NCBI GenBank assembly: GCA_905250025.1 | Contig: CAJNOJ010000041.1 | Location: 434,001 to 498,000, forward strand | Origin: Adineta ricciae | Lineage: Eukaryota > Rotifera > Eurotatoria > Adinetida > Adinetidae | Reading direction: 5' to 3' | DNA length: 64,000 bases | Shown here: positions 10,925 through 28,486 of the stretch, piece by piece | Layout: every line of letters begins with the position of its first letter | How positions within the stretch are numbered: position 1 is the first letter of the stretch | The notes under the pieces: generated by a model | Seen by the model: only the letters and a program-made list of their open reading frames with translations | Database searches by the model: none | What the model was told of the DNA's origin: nothing | Made by a program: the position numbers and the translations under genes

Positions 10925-11031
10925 AATTCATAAATATAAATGCATCAAGGCACTCTTGATTTGTTCCCCTATTCTTCAACAATAATTTCTCGTTGCTAAG
11001 TTACATTTTCACAACGTTTTTCATTTGTACC

Positions 11032-12109
11032 ATGGCACTTCCATCGTTTGAGATTGTTATCTACGGTCTTCTGAACTCTGATGAGTATCAAAAGGCTAAA
11101 AATTGCCTAGAAGATCTCATACGCACACACGCGAAACAGATTGCCCATTCGGAACTTCATCCATTACTCGAATATGATTGGAATTCGTTTGTTCGTAAGA
11201 AACGTACCGAACTACGTGGTGAAACATGGTCATTCAATGATAATTGTATGGTTTTCATCGATAAAAAACTACATGGAAATGCCGATCAATTCCGTGATTG
11301 GGCCAAGAGAACGTTTGATCATGTCGATTTTCGTGAGAGCGATCTGCTAGATATATTCTCCAGCGAAGAATATAAGTATGTAAACTAAATAAACAAAGAA
11401 AAATCGTATTTGACTTGTTGTAGACAACGGTATGAACATCATGTTGGCAAAAACAGCTTTTGTTTTATGGATTTTCAAATTGAAAATCGAGAAACTTCGC
11501 AGAAATCGTATATTGGCCGTTTAGTCTTCGAATTGTTCGATGAACAAGTGCCTGAAACATGCGCAAACTTTCGAGCGCTGTGCACAGGCGAAAAGGGTCA
11601 AAGTGAAAAGACTGGTACCGTACTTCATTACAAAGAGTCCATCATACATCGTATTGTACCAAACGGTTGGATCCAAGGTGAGAAATTTGAAATCCTACCG
11701 GGTAAATCATCTTAATTTGTCTATCATAGGTGGAGATATTCGAGGTGGTCGAGGTAACGGTGGCGAATCGATTTATGGTGAAACATTTCACGACGAAGCG
11801 TTTATTGTTGAACATAATCAACGCGGTATTCTCGGTTAGTTTAATCTATACTTACCAGTACATGAACATCTAGCATTTATTTGAATAGGTATGGCGAATA
11901 AGGGCCATCGACATTCGAACGGCAGTCAATTTTATATAACCTTATCGGACACGTGTCAATGGATGAACAAACGTTTTGTAGCTTTTGGTCGTGTTGTCGA
12001 AGGTTTCGATACATTGGATAAACTCGAACGTATGAGAACGATTAATCAACGGCCTGTGGAAGTTATTCATATCTCCAATTGTGACGTTTTTCAAGTAGAT
12101 GAAGATTGA
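11032..12109 (+). CDS. PPIL6: Cyclophilin-type peptidyl-prolyl isomerase-like 6
   Basis: Four exons, 11032-11375, 11424-11677, 11730-11834 and 11889-12109, give 307 residues. The first 115 residues are the PPIL6-specific N-terminal region (FEIVIYGLLNSDEYQKAKN, then RTELRGETW). They are followed by a full cyclophilin domain: IGRLVFELFDEQVPETCANF, HRIVPNGWIQGGD, GMANKG and HSNGSQFYIT. The catalytic Arg (in HRIV) and the Phe of SQFYIT are kept. The Trp of the cyclosporin pocket appears as CQWMN, and the usual active-site His after it is Phe (RFVAFG). In animals PPIL6 is associated with ciliated tissues; its substrate is unknown. The start has a good ACCATGG context. Confidence 0.9.
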
Positions 12110-12643
12110 AAACTGCTGATTCTCTTATTTAGACCTCTTCTTTCGTCTCTTCGATTTTGTTTGTACATCATCTTGCGCATATTTTTTTACGATCCAAATG
12201 AAATACTGAAGATGAGTTTAACCATCACCTCCTGATCAGCAAATGTTTTGAATATGTATGTAATCGAAAGAAAAATCAAAATCAACAATTAAAAGAAGAG
12301 CAAAGGGGAGAAAAAAAAAGCGAATGAAATGTTGAGTTAATCAATGCGAGAGTATCACAAGTTCACAAAAAAAACACGAAAGAATAAATATGCGTGCGTT
12401 TTTTCATGTTGGTCTTGTGCTAAAATGATTGACGCTACTTGAATATATGAGGGGAGAAAAAAGAAGTTAAACTGATTCATTGTTTCGATTTCTTTTCATG
12501 GTCTTTTTTCTTTTCTTTTCATGTTTAATCAATGAAGTAAGTACTTGTTTTCACATAAAAGTTATGATTGCTAGAATCGCTGATGACATAGTCACAAGAA
12601 AAAGAAGAAAAAAGAGGTGATGCGCGTATGAAAAAAAGCATGT
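12110..12643. other. Convergent 3' region, no gene seen
   Basis: AT-rich, with purine-rich and poly-A-like tracts. It separates the convergent ends of PPIL6 and eIF5A. Nothing codes here. Confidence 0.5.
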
Positions 12644-13327
12644 TTATTTTCTTGATTCTTGTTCTTGTTTGTATGTTATGATAGCTTCTTCACCGAGTGC
12701 TTGAAGAACCGTAATTTTCAATTGATCACCCTGATCGAATTTAGTTCGAATTTCTTGGCCTAAGTCACCTTCAGGAAGTTTGATATCACTACGTGTATCT
12801 GAGCTATCATCCATCAACGAAACGTAACCTTCATTGTCGATATCAATCAACTAGAATGGCAAAGCGGATGATATTATTTTCCAAATGTTCCTCGCTTTAT
12901 CTTGAAAGTTTCCTTACTGAATATTCAACACGCTTAACATTTGGAACGTTCATGTTGTGCGTTGAAGGACAGATATCCTCGTATTTCTTTCCTGTGAAAA
13001 TATCAATACCGACCATATGAATCTATTACAAAAGATACTTTAGCTATGGTTGACAAAGATTCAAAATGTTTACTTTAGCGTGACCATGTTTGCCTGTTTT
13101 GGATGTTGACATTTCCATGATTTTGCATGGGCGATTCTTTAACATAACATGGCCGTTTTTACGTAAAGCTGAACATTGTTGCGGATATCTGCGAACGAGT
13201 TAACCGAGTTCGAAAAGGAAAATTCCGGAAGAAAGACTTACGTTGCTGAAGCTCCAGCATCACCGGTTGTGAAATCTTCATCATGGTCATCATGAACAGC
13301 ATTGGCGGCAGCAGTGTTTTCGGCCAT
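12644..13327 (-). CDS. EIF5A: Translation initiation factor eIF5A
   Basis: Four minus-strand exons, 13242-13327, 13074-13188, 12918-13022 and 12644-12850, give 170 residues, a little longer than usual because of an N-terminal extension. The hypusination loop [12 protein letters not shown] is intact, with the modified Lys in GKHGH. The [18 protein letters not shown] and [14 protein letters not shown] blocks are also typical. The protein rescues ribosomes stalled on proline-rich stretches and acts in the cytosol. It needs deoxyhypusine synthase and hydroxylase, neither of which is in this window. Introns are 53-67 nt. Confidence 0.95.
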
Positions 13328-14422
13328 ATTAGTATTTAAAATCGAAATAGATCAAAAAACGAAATTTTCTACAAGACAGAATGAATTTGTTGGACAAGTG
13401 TGATTATCAGCAGGCGAAAAGCGAAAACAAAATATGCATCAGCAAAAGTGTTTTATGTTGCGTACGCTTCGTAATAATACGGTACAGCATGTCGCCATTA
13501 AAATGATGATACCTCTGCTGAGAAGAAGACAATGTTGCCTTCGTTTTTCTACTTTTCAAAGCTTTTGTTCTTCTAAATGTTTGAATTGCAATCATCATTT
13601 TCAAGATTTTTTTAGTATTTATTAAGGAAATTTTTCATTTATCTCCTTCGATTTCGAATTAAATGAAATGACGGGTACGAGACCGTCTGCCATCTATCGG
13701 AAACCACTTCTGACTTCGACTTCGAAAGGATGTATACTTATCACGCAGTCGAACACTTCATATTTCTTTACCTTCGAAGAAAAAAAAACCAGTAAGAACA
13801 TCCTTTTCCTCTCTCCCTCTCTTTCATCGTTTGACAATAGCTCGTTAGGAAAGCCTGTAAAGTGCCGGAATAAATATCTTGAACATGAAAAAAGTCAATG
13901 ATTAGTTCCGCTTTCCTATTTCACCTCGGTCAATATAAATTAATGAACGAATTCAAATTTGAACTTATTCCATCACGTTTTTCTTTTCTTGAATACAAAT
14001 AGAATAAATTTCTTTTTTCAGAAACAAAATCAAGAATAATAACAAAGCACATTCATGGAAAGAAACATAATATCACCATAGATTCACACATGAATGTATG
14101 TGTGCAGCACAAAATGAATGAAAGAAAGCAGATATCTCACAAAGTTTATCCGATCCACGATACAAGAAGAAAAACGAACGACGCAAGTAAAAACTAGATA
14201 TGTTCCTGAATTATATATTAGTGGCCATATTTAGATGAGATACCAACGTTCGACACTAGAGCAAATCGAAAGACTTTTAGCACAATGTGACTCAGGAAAG
14301 CAAATGACATACGAGGCTATGCATGATATCAGTGTTTTGATCATCGACGAGTGGTTTTTGACAGATCAAACATAGCTATAAAAGATCAAAGTCGATATGC
14401 TTCAGAGTTTGACGGAAGTCGT
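13328..14422. other. Intergenic, no supported gene
   Basis: About 1.1 kb upstream of eIF5A and downstream of the PAM2-motif gene. Short open frames around 13434-13625 and 13668-13901 lack splice context and family features. AT-rich, with poly-T and poly-A tracts. Confidence 0.45.
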
Positions 14423-15979
14423 TTATACTCTAGGACGATTTGTTGATACTGGATCGATCTGTCGACAAGAAAATGATGGTATCGATGGATGAGTTGCTGA
14501 TGTTGTTAAACGACGTGTACCACGTCCAACATTATGCGAGAGAAGTGAGTTCTGATCGAGATTTATTGCCTCGTGCAGTATGTTGCTAAATGGATTTGTT
14601 AAATCAGTTGTGAACGCATTTTCCTGATGTGTTAACGATGATGTAAGACGATGAATGAACAAGATTAAATGATGCAATTCATCGCAGGTTTGCGCCATTG
14701 CTTTGCATTCATGATGATACTCAGACGAGTAGATATTTCGAAAATTTCCCAATAATTTATCCATTAATTTAACCTAGAATGAAGATGATTCCGTCGAATG
14801 AAGATGAATAGCATTCCTTGAAGTAACACATACAGCACGTAAACTGTAATCAGTAAGAAGATCCGCATGGTTTATTTGTTCTATTGTTTGTGTTGAACGA
14901 TTGATACAATCGTTGATTTGATTACATTGTACAGATGTATCATTAACAGACGCTTTCCTAGGACAGATACATGTATGAATGGCGGTGACCTTTTCAAAGA
15001 AAAACTTGTTTACTTTGTAGATCTTTTGAAGGCTTCGATTGATTCGAGACTTTTTTCAATCAGATTATCGAATAATAAACGATAGGACGATTGAGTTTCA
15101 GCTGGTGTCGTCGAAGGAGGAGAATGACGATGATCGTGAATACCATTGCTTTCCAATAGTAATGCATTGGTAGGAGTACGAGTATTAACAAAAGAAAATT
15201 CACTCGCAAATGGGTTTAATTCGGGAAATTTCGTTGTTGATTTCTTCGTTTTTTGTTCGAGAAATGTAAGAAAGTCATCTTGGAGATTATCTGAATTAGA
15301 AGACATTGAGCGTGGGGGAAGTAATGGTTGTTCGAGTTCTAAATAGAAGTTAATTATTGAGAAGTTCCCGTGTTCACTCGAGAGACTTACCTGTCAACGA
15401 GGATGCTGATGATGAATCTGCTCGTATGTGTTCCGGTGTGTTGTTCACACCTGGATCGACGATTTCCAATGGCATTTCGTGTCGTTTGATTTCATTCAAA
15501 ACAGGTGATTGGCATTCACGTATATTCAAATTCTTATTTCGTTCATTATCATTGCCAATCGGAATCAAACCTGTCGAAGATTGACTTTTTGTTGTTAAGT
15601 TTGAACGCACCATCAATGGACATGGTGGCATAAGTATTGCTGAGCCTGCTACATGTGACATTGGAGGTAAAAGGTTCGTTCGCGTAGGATAAAACTGAGG
15701 ATAAAATGAGTTATAGCCGATACCATAAGGTGGCTGTTGTTGAGTACCATTCGATGGATATGCAACGGTTGGATGTACGACCGGGGTGTAATATGGTTGA
15801 CTAGATGTACTGCCATTGCCATATGAGAAGAACATATGTGTCATTGGAAAGTATACTGGAGTGGGAATCGTTGCAGGCGGACGATTCTATATGAGAAATA
15901 GAGAGAAAGAAACATTCTAATCCAATATGAGACAATATTATACTTCATCTGTAGTAGGTGTCGTACCAGTCTGATTCAT
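14423..15979 (-). CDS. Uncharacterised protein with PAM2 (PABP-binding) and LC8-binding motifs
   Basis: Five minus-strand exons join in phase: 15944-15979, 15391-15886, 15014-15338, 14834-14957 and 14423-14773, giving 443 residues. The N-terminal half is low-complexity, rich in Pro, Tyr, Ser and Gln. About residues 205-220 read ELNPFASEF, an almost exact PAM2 motif (LNPxAxEF), the peptide that docks on the MLLE domain of poly(A)-binding protein. A later helical part contains NRSTQTIE, which fits the dynein light chain LC8 consensus [KR]xTQT. The C-terminal 110 residues are predicted helical, with a Ser/Pro tail. PAM2 proteins (ataxin-2, TOB, PAIP, USP10 and others) act in mRNA translation or decay. 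No known full-length family is recognised, so the function is open. Confidence 0.7.
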
Positions 15980-17302
15980 TACTGTTTAATGATCCTAATC
16001 TAAAGTAAAACGTAGAAAAAATAAACACTGGCTATCAGGAACAAAACAAAGAATGTTCATTTACACATATCTCATATATAACACGATAAATGGAGCGTTT
16101 GTACGATGCTGTTGTGTTATCTCTCTCCTTTGTCGTCAATAACATAATCAATTACATTCAATCTGTAAATTTTCCCCCTTTTTCCTGCATCTCAATACAA
16201 AAGATCGGTAATGATCAAGTGTGCTTTGTAATGGCTTAGTTCTTTTCTTTCTGGATAGCTAATCAGAAAAACAAAGAGAAACAAAAAAGAAACTATGAAC
16301 TAAACGAATCAGTTTTCTATTTGTTTTTTTTTTTGTTTGTATAGACTGTTGAGTGTGTATTTTTAAATAAGTAAGTATATAATGAGAGAGAAAAAAGTAA
16401 GAGCGAACCAAACGAGAAAAAAAAGATAAACATCAAATACATTGTGTTGGTCTTCATTCTGCGAAACACACACACACACGCACACAAACAGATCAAGCAT
16501 CAAGAAAAAAAAAGACAAAAAAAAAACTTAGCAGCAGAGCAAAGAGCAGTGAGAAAAGAAAAAAAGAAGAAAAAAAGAAAGAGAGAAAGAAAAACACAAT
16601 GATACACGCGCTGATTAAAACGACTAGAACAACTGCGTTCGCTCTGAGAAGACACACACGCACACACAACAGCTGAAGTAGTAGAAGTAGGACGAGAAGA
16701 CTGGTGTGAGAACTATGTTCACACGATCCCGATCCATAACGATACGACAATTAAAAGAAACGTACACATGCACATACACATACATACATACATACGTAAC
16801 TACTGACGCCGATGGAAAAGAACATTAGAGAAAGAAAAGTGTCAAGCAAAAAAAGCAGTTTACAGAGAAAAAAAAGAAGACAAGGCAGGCAAGAAACAAC
16901 CCGTATCGTTTTAAAGGAAATCAGAGAGATAGAGAAAACGTCTGTGTATGTATGCATGTATGTATGTGTTTGTGTTCGACAGACGTGTTAAACCACTGTA
17001 AAGAAGAGAACAACAACATGAGTACAACAGAGACATGAAGAAAAAAGAGAAAGAGAAAAAAAGGACAACAAGCAAAATTGGCAATACCAAACGTACAAAA
17101 AAATATGTCCACCAGCCTAGAGAATGAGAGAGAGACAGATAGAGAGAAAAAGAAAGTAAGAGAGAAGAAAAACATAAAGTTATTGTATTGTTTGAGGTAG
17201 AATAGGTGAGAGGGCTGGCTCTGAATAATGTTGTTGTTATTATTGTCGTCGATGTGACATAGCAGATCTTCTTTATATGAGAATTAAAGTAAGTAATTTA
17301 GA
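15980..17302. other. Low-complexity purine-rich spacer
   Basis: Long A/G-rich stretches with (CA)n near 16463-16492 and 16651-16672 and tetranucleotide runs (GTAT/CATA) near 16770-16800 and 16940-16970. Open frames here exist only because the antisense of purine-rich DNA avoids stops. They read as Phe/Leu/Ser runs and are not genes. It includes the 3' flank of G-beta. Confidence 0.5.
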
Positions 17303-20930
<3,628 letters not shown>

Positions 20931-20931
20931 N
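20931..20931. other. Ambiguous base N at the duplication junction
   Basis: The only N in this region sits exactly between the end of copy 1 and the first base of copy 2. This suggests a scaffold join rather than an ordinary uncertain base call. Confidence 0.95.
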
Positions 20932-23733
<2,802 letters not shown>

Positions 23734-25952
23734 AGAGCACAATGAGGAAGAAAGAACAAGAGTAATGGCGGGAACTACTGTTGGATACCACTGAGAGCTC
23801 AACCCGACGTCAGTCGAGAGAACGGGAAGTAATGATTACTTGACGCGACGACGACGACGAGTAACGAACGCTAAAAAGAAAGAGAGGGAAAAGAAGCCGT
23901 TTGTGTATGTGTATGTGTGTTTTTTAACACGCATACACATACAGGCATACATCAGTATGGCATCGTCCTTATCTTTTTTTCTCTTCTACTTTTGCAGTGG
24001 CGTCTGTTCTTTGCCACAACTAACGCTACTATCACTGGAAAAAAGCAACAAGAAGCAAAAGAAAAGAAGAAGGATTCCACTTGATAACAGGCATCACTAA
24101 CAAATGATGTGAATAGACAAAACGAGACCAATGTCCATCATCGTTATTGTTTTCTCATGTCAATAGCAAAATATCATCATTGTCTAATGAAAGATTGAAG
24201 TGCGATTGTTGATATAAAGCAGACGAAACTCGACTGCAGTGTTCTATTATCATTCTAATGGAAAAAGAAGCAAGATCAAAGATATACCCATCGCAATTTC
24301 TTTTTTTTTATATTTTGATTGAATCAGAATGATATGAGAGAAAGAGAGGAAGAAAGCAAAAGTTTTCTCCGAACTTTTGAAGGTGAACAAAATAATCTTC
24401 TTGCATCTTTATCTCTTTTCTTCCTTTCTATCTAGCACTCTACTACTCTTCACTCTCAGTCATCTTTTCTCTTGTTGTTACTTAGTCGGTTTTCTTCGTT
24501 TTTTTTTCCAAGCGAAGGGAGGCATATAACCAGCACCGATGATGCCGCGAGTGACGAGTTTGACACACAGTTCCCTCCTCATTTCAAAGATGAACTAACG
24601 AGTGTACAAGAAGGAAGAACAAGAATAAGAAGAAAAAAAAACGAAGAAGAACAAGAATAAGAAAGTTAAGAATATATATATATATATGTCGCTCGTTGAT
24701 AAGAGAAACAAGCAAGCAGAGATTTGTGTGGGATAATGACAGATGTGATGTCGTTCAAACATCATTTTTACAAATTATTTTCATATCAACGATAGATAAA
24801 TGTGTATACATATATCAAACAAACGAAATCAATTGATTATATTTTAAAATATTTACCAAAGAAATTTGCCTCGTTTGTCTCACCCGGACATGTCATCAAG
24901 TAAAGAGAGAACGGAAAATGAAATCTAATAAAATCATCATGATCAGAAAAGAAAATTTCTTGTTCAATCTAATGAGATATGTATATAGACATGATTGATC
25001 TCGTCGTTGATATCAATAGACTTATGTTTTGACAAGATCAACATTGTTTCTTCAAACACTTCGAGATATATTCACTAACACTAGTGTCTGTTTTCGAGGT
25101 CTAAATATTTAGTTTTCTTGCGAACTGACACGTTGTCATCTGATGTGGCTTCTTAAACTAGAACGTTTCTTAGGTATTTGTTTAGTCTGATTGTAATTAA
25201 CTGATCTGAATGAGATTTATTCGTTGAAATGAAATGTAAATCACTTACCTAAAATGTATCTATTTGAGCTTCCTTCTGTGATGAAGCCCGTGTTGATGTT
25301 TAAAAAGATTATTTTGATACTGGTATTCACGAATGATTGTCAATAATTGGTCGATAGAAAAAGTTGAAAATTAATTGTAAAATTTGTTTTTTTATAATAA
25401 TAGTATATTGTCAAAAAAAATAGAATAATCAAAAGAGTAATAATGTGTCTGAAAGAAACATCAATAACACAATAAATGCTACCATTATCAATGTCTATTA
25501 GACAATAGCTAGACTCTAATTTGGTGTGAAAATTGGATGAAAATATCCCTGCTTTTTATTCGAATTCGAATGCTTTGAAATGTTTAGTAGAAATATCAAT
25601 ATCTAAACAAAATTTTCATGTCTTTATCATTCTAAAGTGATGCTTTAAATGCATTAGTGTACGTTCAGATGTCGCTAGTCAATGACACGAGCATAAATGT
25701 GATTGTATTCATCAAATGCAAATGGTTCAAAGTCGTTTTTACTTTTATTAGTGCTATTTTAGGAATCGAAGCAAACAAATGCGTTCGGCTGTACTAAGAT
25801 TGAATGTCTCGGGGAGATATCGACACACAATGCGCAACTGGACCAGTTAACGTGCACGACACAATCCTCGAGCTTTATTCGTATATGATATTTGGTATGT
25901 TGTTGCCCACTAAAATAGAAAAATCGATTGTATACATGCAGCGGAAAGTGTG
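23734..25952. other. Long non-coding stretch upstream of G-beta and downstream of the Pro-rich gene
   Basis: Continues beyond the duplicated block as unique sequence. It holds purine-rich tracts, an (AT)n run at about 24671-24687 and poly-T runs. Short frames at 23840-24100 and 24472-24660 are low complexity. No RNA gene or family domain was recognised. Confidence 0.45.
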
Positions 25953-27694
25953 TTAAGATACTGGGTTGTATTGGGCTCGATTGAAATTTGTGAAACCTTG
26001 AGTAACTGGTCGGAAAGGTGGATTTGCATTGTAACATTGAGATAAACCAGCAATGGATGCTGAGAGACTATGGTTGTTTGGCTGCTGTTGCCGGTACATG
26101 TATGGATTACATGAAGATTGACCAGTTTGTTGGTAGACAGAAGGAGGATTGGAACGGGCGATAAATGATCTTTCGTTTGTGTTCTGTTTGTTATTAGTAT
26201 TTTGGATGCCAATTGCAGCAAGTGTCTGAGGACTTAGTTGACATTTGATGTGATCAGGCTACAATGAAGAAAACTAGAATATTGATGAGAAAAACATCAT
26301 GTACTGACTAAGTTGTTCAGTTGGTCAACATAACAAACTTCGGCATTTCCATTTGGTTTTTGGTTGATAAACTGTTTGGGGTCAACATACGATATACCTT
26401 CATTGACACATTGCAGTTGAATTTTCGGTTCTAGTGCTTCGTATTGAATGATGACATTCTTCGGTGGAGGTGTGTCATTGGTGGCCGCTTTTTCCACGAT
26501 ACATGGCCGATCTTCGGGTTCCTCGTACGGAAGCCATTTTTCAAAGATGATCGGACGTGGTTTCGCTGGTGGTGTCGGTAATCGTTCGACGATAACCTGT
26601 CGAGGTGGCAGCGGTGGGGGTGGAATCTCTCGCTCGATGATAGTCGGTTCTTGCATTTCAAGCATGGGCGGTGGACATTCACGAATAATCAGTGCTGGTG
26701 GTGTGCACGGTCGAGGAGGTATTTGTCGGATAACAATCGGTGATTGTGGTGGTGGTTGAGGAGCACAACGTTCACTAGATAGAATCAAAAGATATGGATT
26801 TTATTCGGAAACAACGTCATTCAAACCGAATGATAATTGGTGGTGGCATGGGAGGTCGTGGTCTAGATAGTGAAAATAAAGAATTCAATAAGCGAAAATC
26901 ATAGAAGAAATAATTACGGTTGTAAATGACGAACAACAATCGATTGCTCATAACATTCCTCAAAGAAATGAGATGACACATGTTGATACTCGTGCGTTTT
27001 TCAATCAATAGAAGAATTTTACTTGACAATCTGCTGGCTTCTTCATACACAATGGATTTGGATCACAATTCACAGGTTCGTTCATAGTTACAGGTGAATC
27101 CGTGATGACCTCAAGGCAATCATTTGACGTTAAAGTTGATGCAATACCTGCTTTTTGAAGAATTTCATTTGCCAATTGACGATCACGTACGACCATTTTC
27201 TGTCGGTTCGATACATTGCCATTTGTCTCAGAAGAATAATTCAAATTATTCGAACCTGATGTCATTGGTCGTGATGAACGATTCATTTGCATAGTCTTAT
27301 CGATATCTTGTCTAATACCAATCATCTTGGTACTATCATTGAATTGTTTAGCCGAGCAATCTTTTCCTAGTGGTATTTGTCGTACATCGCTACATGCTCT
27401 TGGATTTAATGGCGGTGAGGAAAATCTTTGCGACGGAGTAATATCACGTGTCGGACAAACAATTTTACTATTTTCATACGCAGATGTTCGAGTATTGCAC
27501 AGAGCTGATCCATAGTCGATTCGTAAAGATGAATTCGGTCGATTGGGATAGTTATCATTATTCTTTCGTGGAACATACGAATTCGCATTCGTTAGTGTTG
27601 TTAGTCCGTTATTAATGGCAGGTAATTTACAACGATTTGGGTTCTCCATCGGATTATTCGATCGAAATGGAGCACAAAAATTTCGATTGGACAT
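25953..27694 (-). CDS. Proline-rich repeat protein of unknown function
   Basis: Five minus-strand exons, 27023-27694, 26918-26958, 26827-26862, 26309-26774 and 25953-26258, give 506 residues. The N-terminal 224 residues are polar (Asn, Ser, Arg, Thr) and probably disordered. Exons 2-4 hold about eight imperfect repeats of a Pro run followed by a hydrophobic triplet and charged pair: PPPIIIRFE-like, SPIVIRQIPP, PALIIRECPPP, PTIIEREIPPP, RQVIVERLPTPP, RPIIFEKWLPYEE. The last 102 residues are Asn/Gln/Pro-rich. The alternating V/I-charged-Pro pattern recalls alveolin-type cytoskeletal repeats, but this is only a resemblance. The donor of exon 4 (GTCAGT) is weak and that boundary is the least certain. 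No known family is recognised. Confidence 0.7.
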
Positions 27695-28486
27695 ATTTGT
27701 TATTCGTTCGGATAAAATTGAGCTGTTTTTCTCTTGTAAATCAGATGTACATATTCGTCAGATACGCGCCATTTTCAATTATTTTACAAAGAATAGAATG
27801 AAAAAATCTAGCTCAAGTATGTTTATTTGAAGTTATTTCTTTTTGCGCGAATACAATCGTAATTCCTTCGTGGTACGAACGTCATCGTGATTAGATTTTT
27901 CTCAGAAGAGATTTCCCTGAATATGATGAATACATAAAGCATATTAATTTATGAGAGATGACATAAATACCATCGGAAATAGATTTTCTTCACGTGTTGA
28001 TAAAAATAGATGTAAAGAAGCATCATGATCGTCGCTTTCCTCTCATCAAAAGACGCGAGATTATTGCTACACCACGCATCCCTATCAATCGATTGATTGT
28101 GCCCTACTTCCATGATTAAAAATCGAATTCCGATGGCGAGTGGCTTTTATGTTACACAATTTGATTGATTTTCGTCTCAATGAAAACACAAAAACATTAT
28201 TCATCGGGAACATAGATAATGTAATAACTTCCGCATGTTTTTCTTCCTCCCGTTCTGTCAGATTGGTAACGTCATCAGAGAAAAACATGTTTTTTCAACC
28301 ATTTGTGAAAGACGGAATAACTGATTTTTCCTATTCTTCACCGTCGCAGCCCACGCTTCGAAGGGAAGAAAGTCTCTTGGTGGGAGAATGAGTCAACCGG
28401 GTTTTTTTTTTGTATCGCTTCATCAAGCACTTGAAAACCTTTTCTCTTATTCGCATTCTTTGCATAACAAACAGAATACAAATGCA
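27695..28486. other. Divergent intergenic region
   Basis: Lies between the diverging Pro-rich gene and the first proline dehydrogenase. Open frames at 28085-28391 lack splice or family support. AT-rich, no obvious element. Confidence 0.4.

Noticed and set aside
13434-13625. Cys-rich 63-residue frame
   Set aside because: No signal peptide, no conserved spacing and no splice context; in AT-rich flank of eIF5A.
16493-17175. Three overlapping open frames on the minus strand
   Set aside because: They are Phe/Leu/Ser runs produced by reading the complement of A/G-rich low-complexity DNA; no splice, start or family support.
24472-24660. Short frame ending in a basic Glu/Arg/Lys run
   Set aside because: C-terminal half is translation of a GAA/AAG purine tract.
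26448-26759. Glycine-rich plus-strand frame
   Set aside because: Exact antisense of the proline-rich exon of the minus-strand gene.
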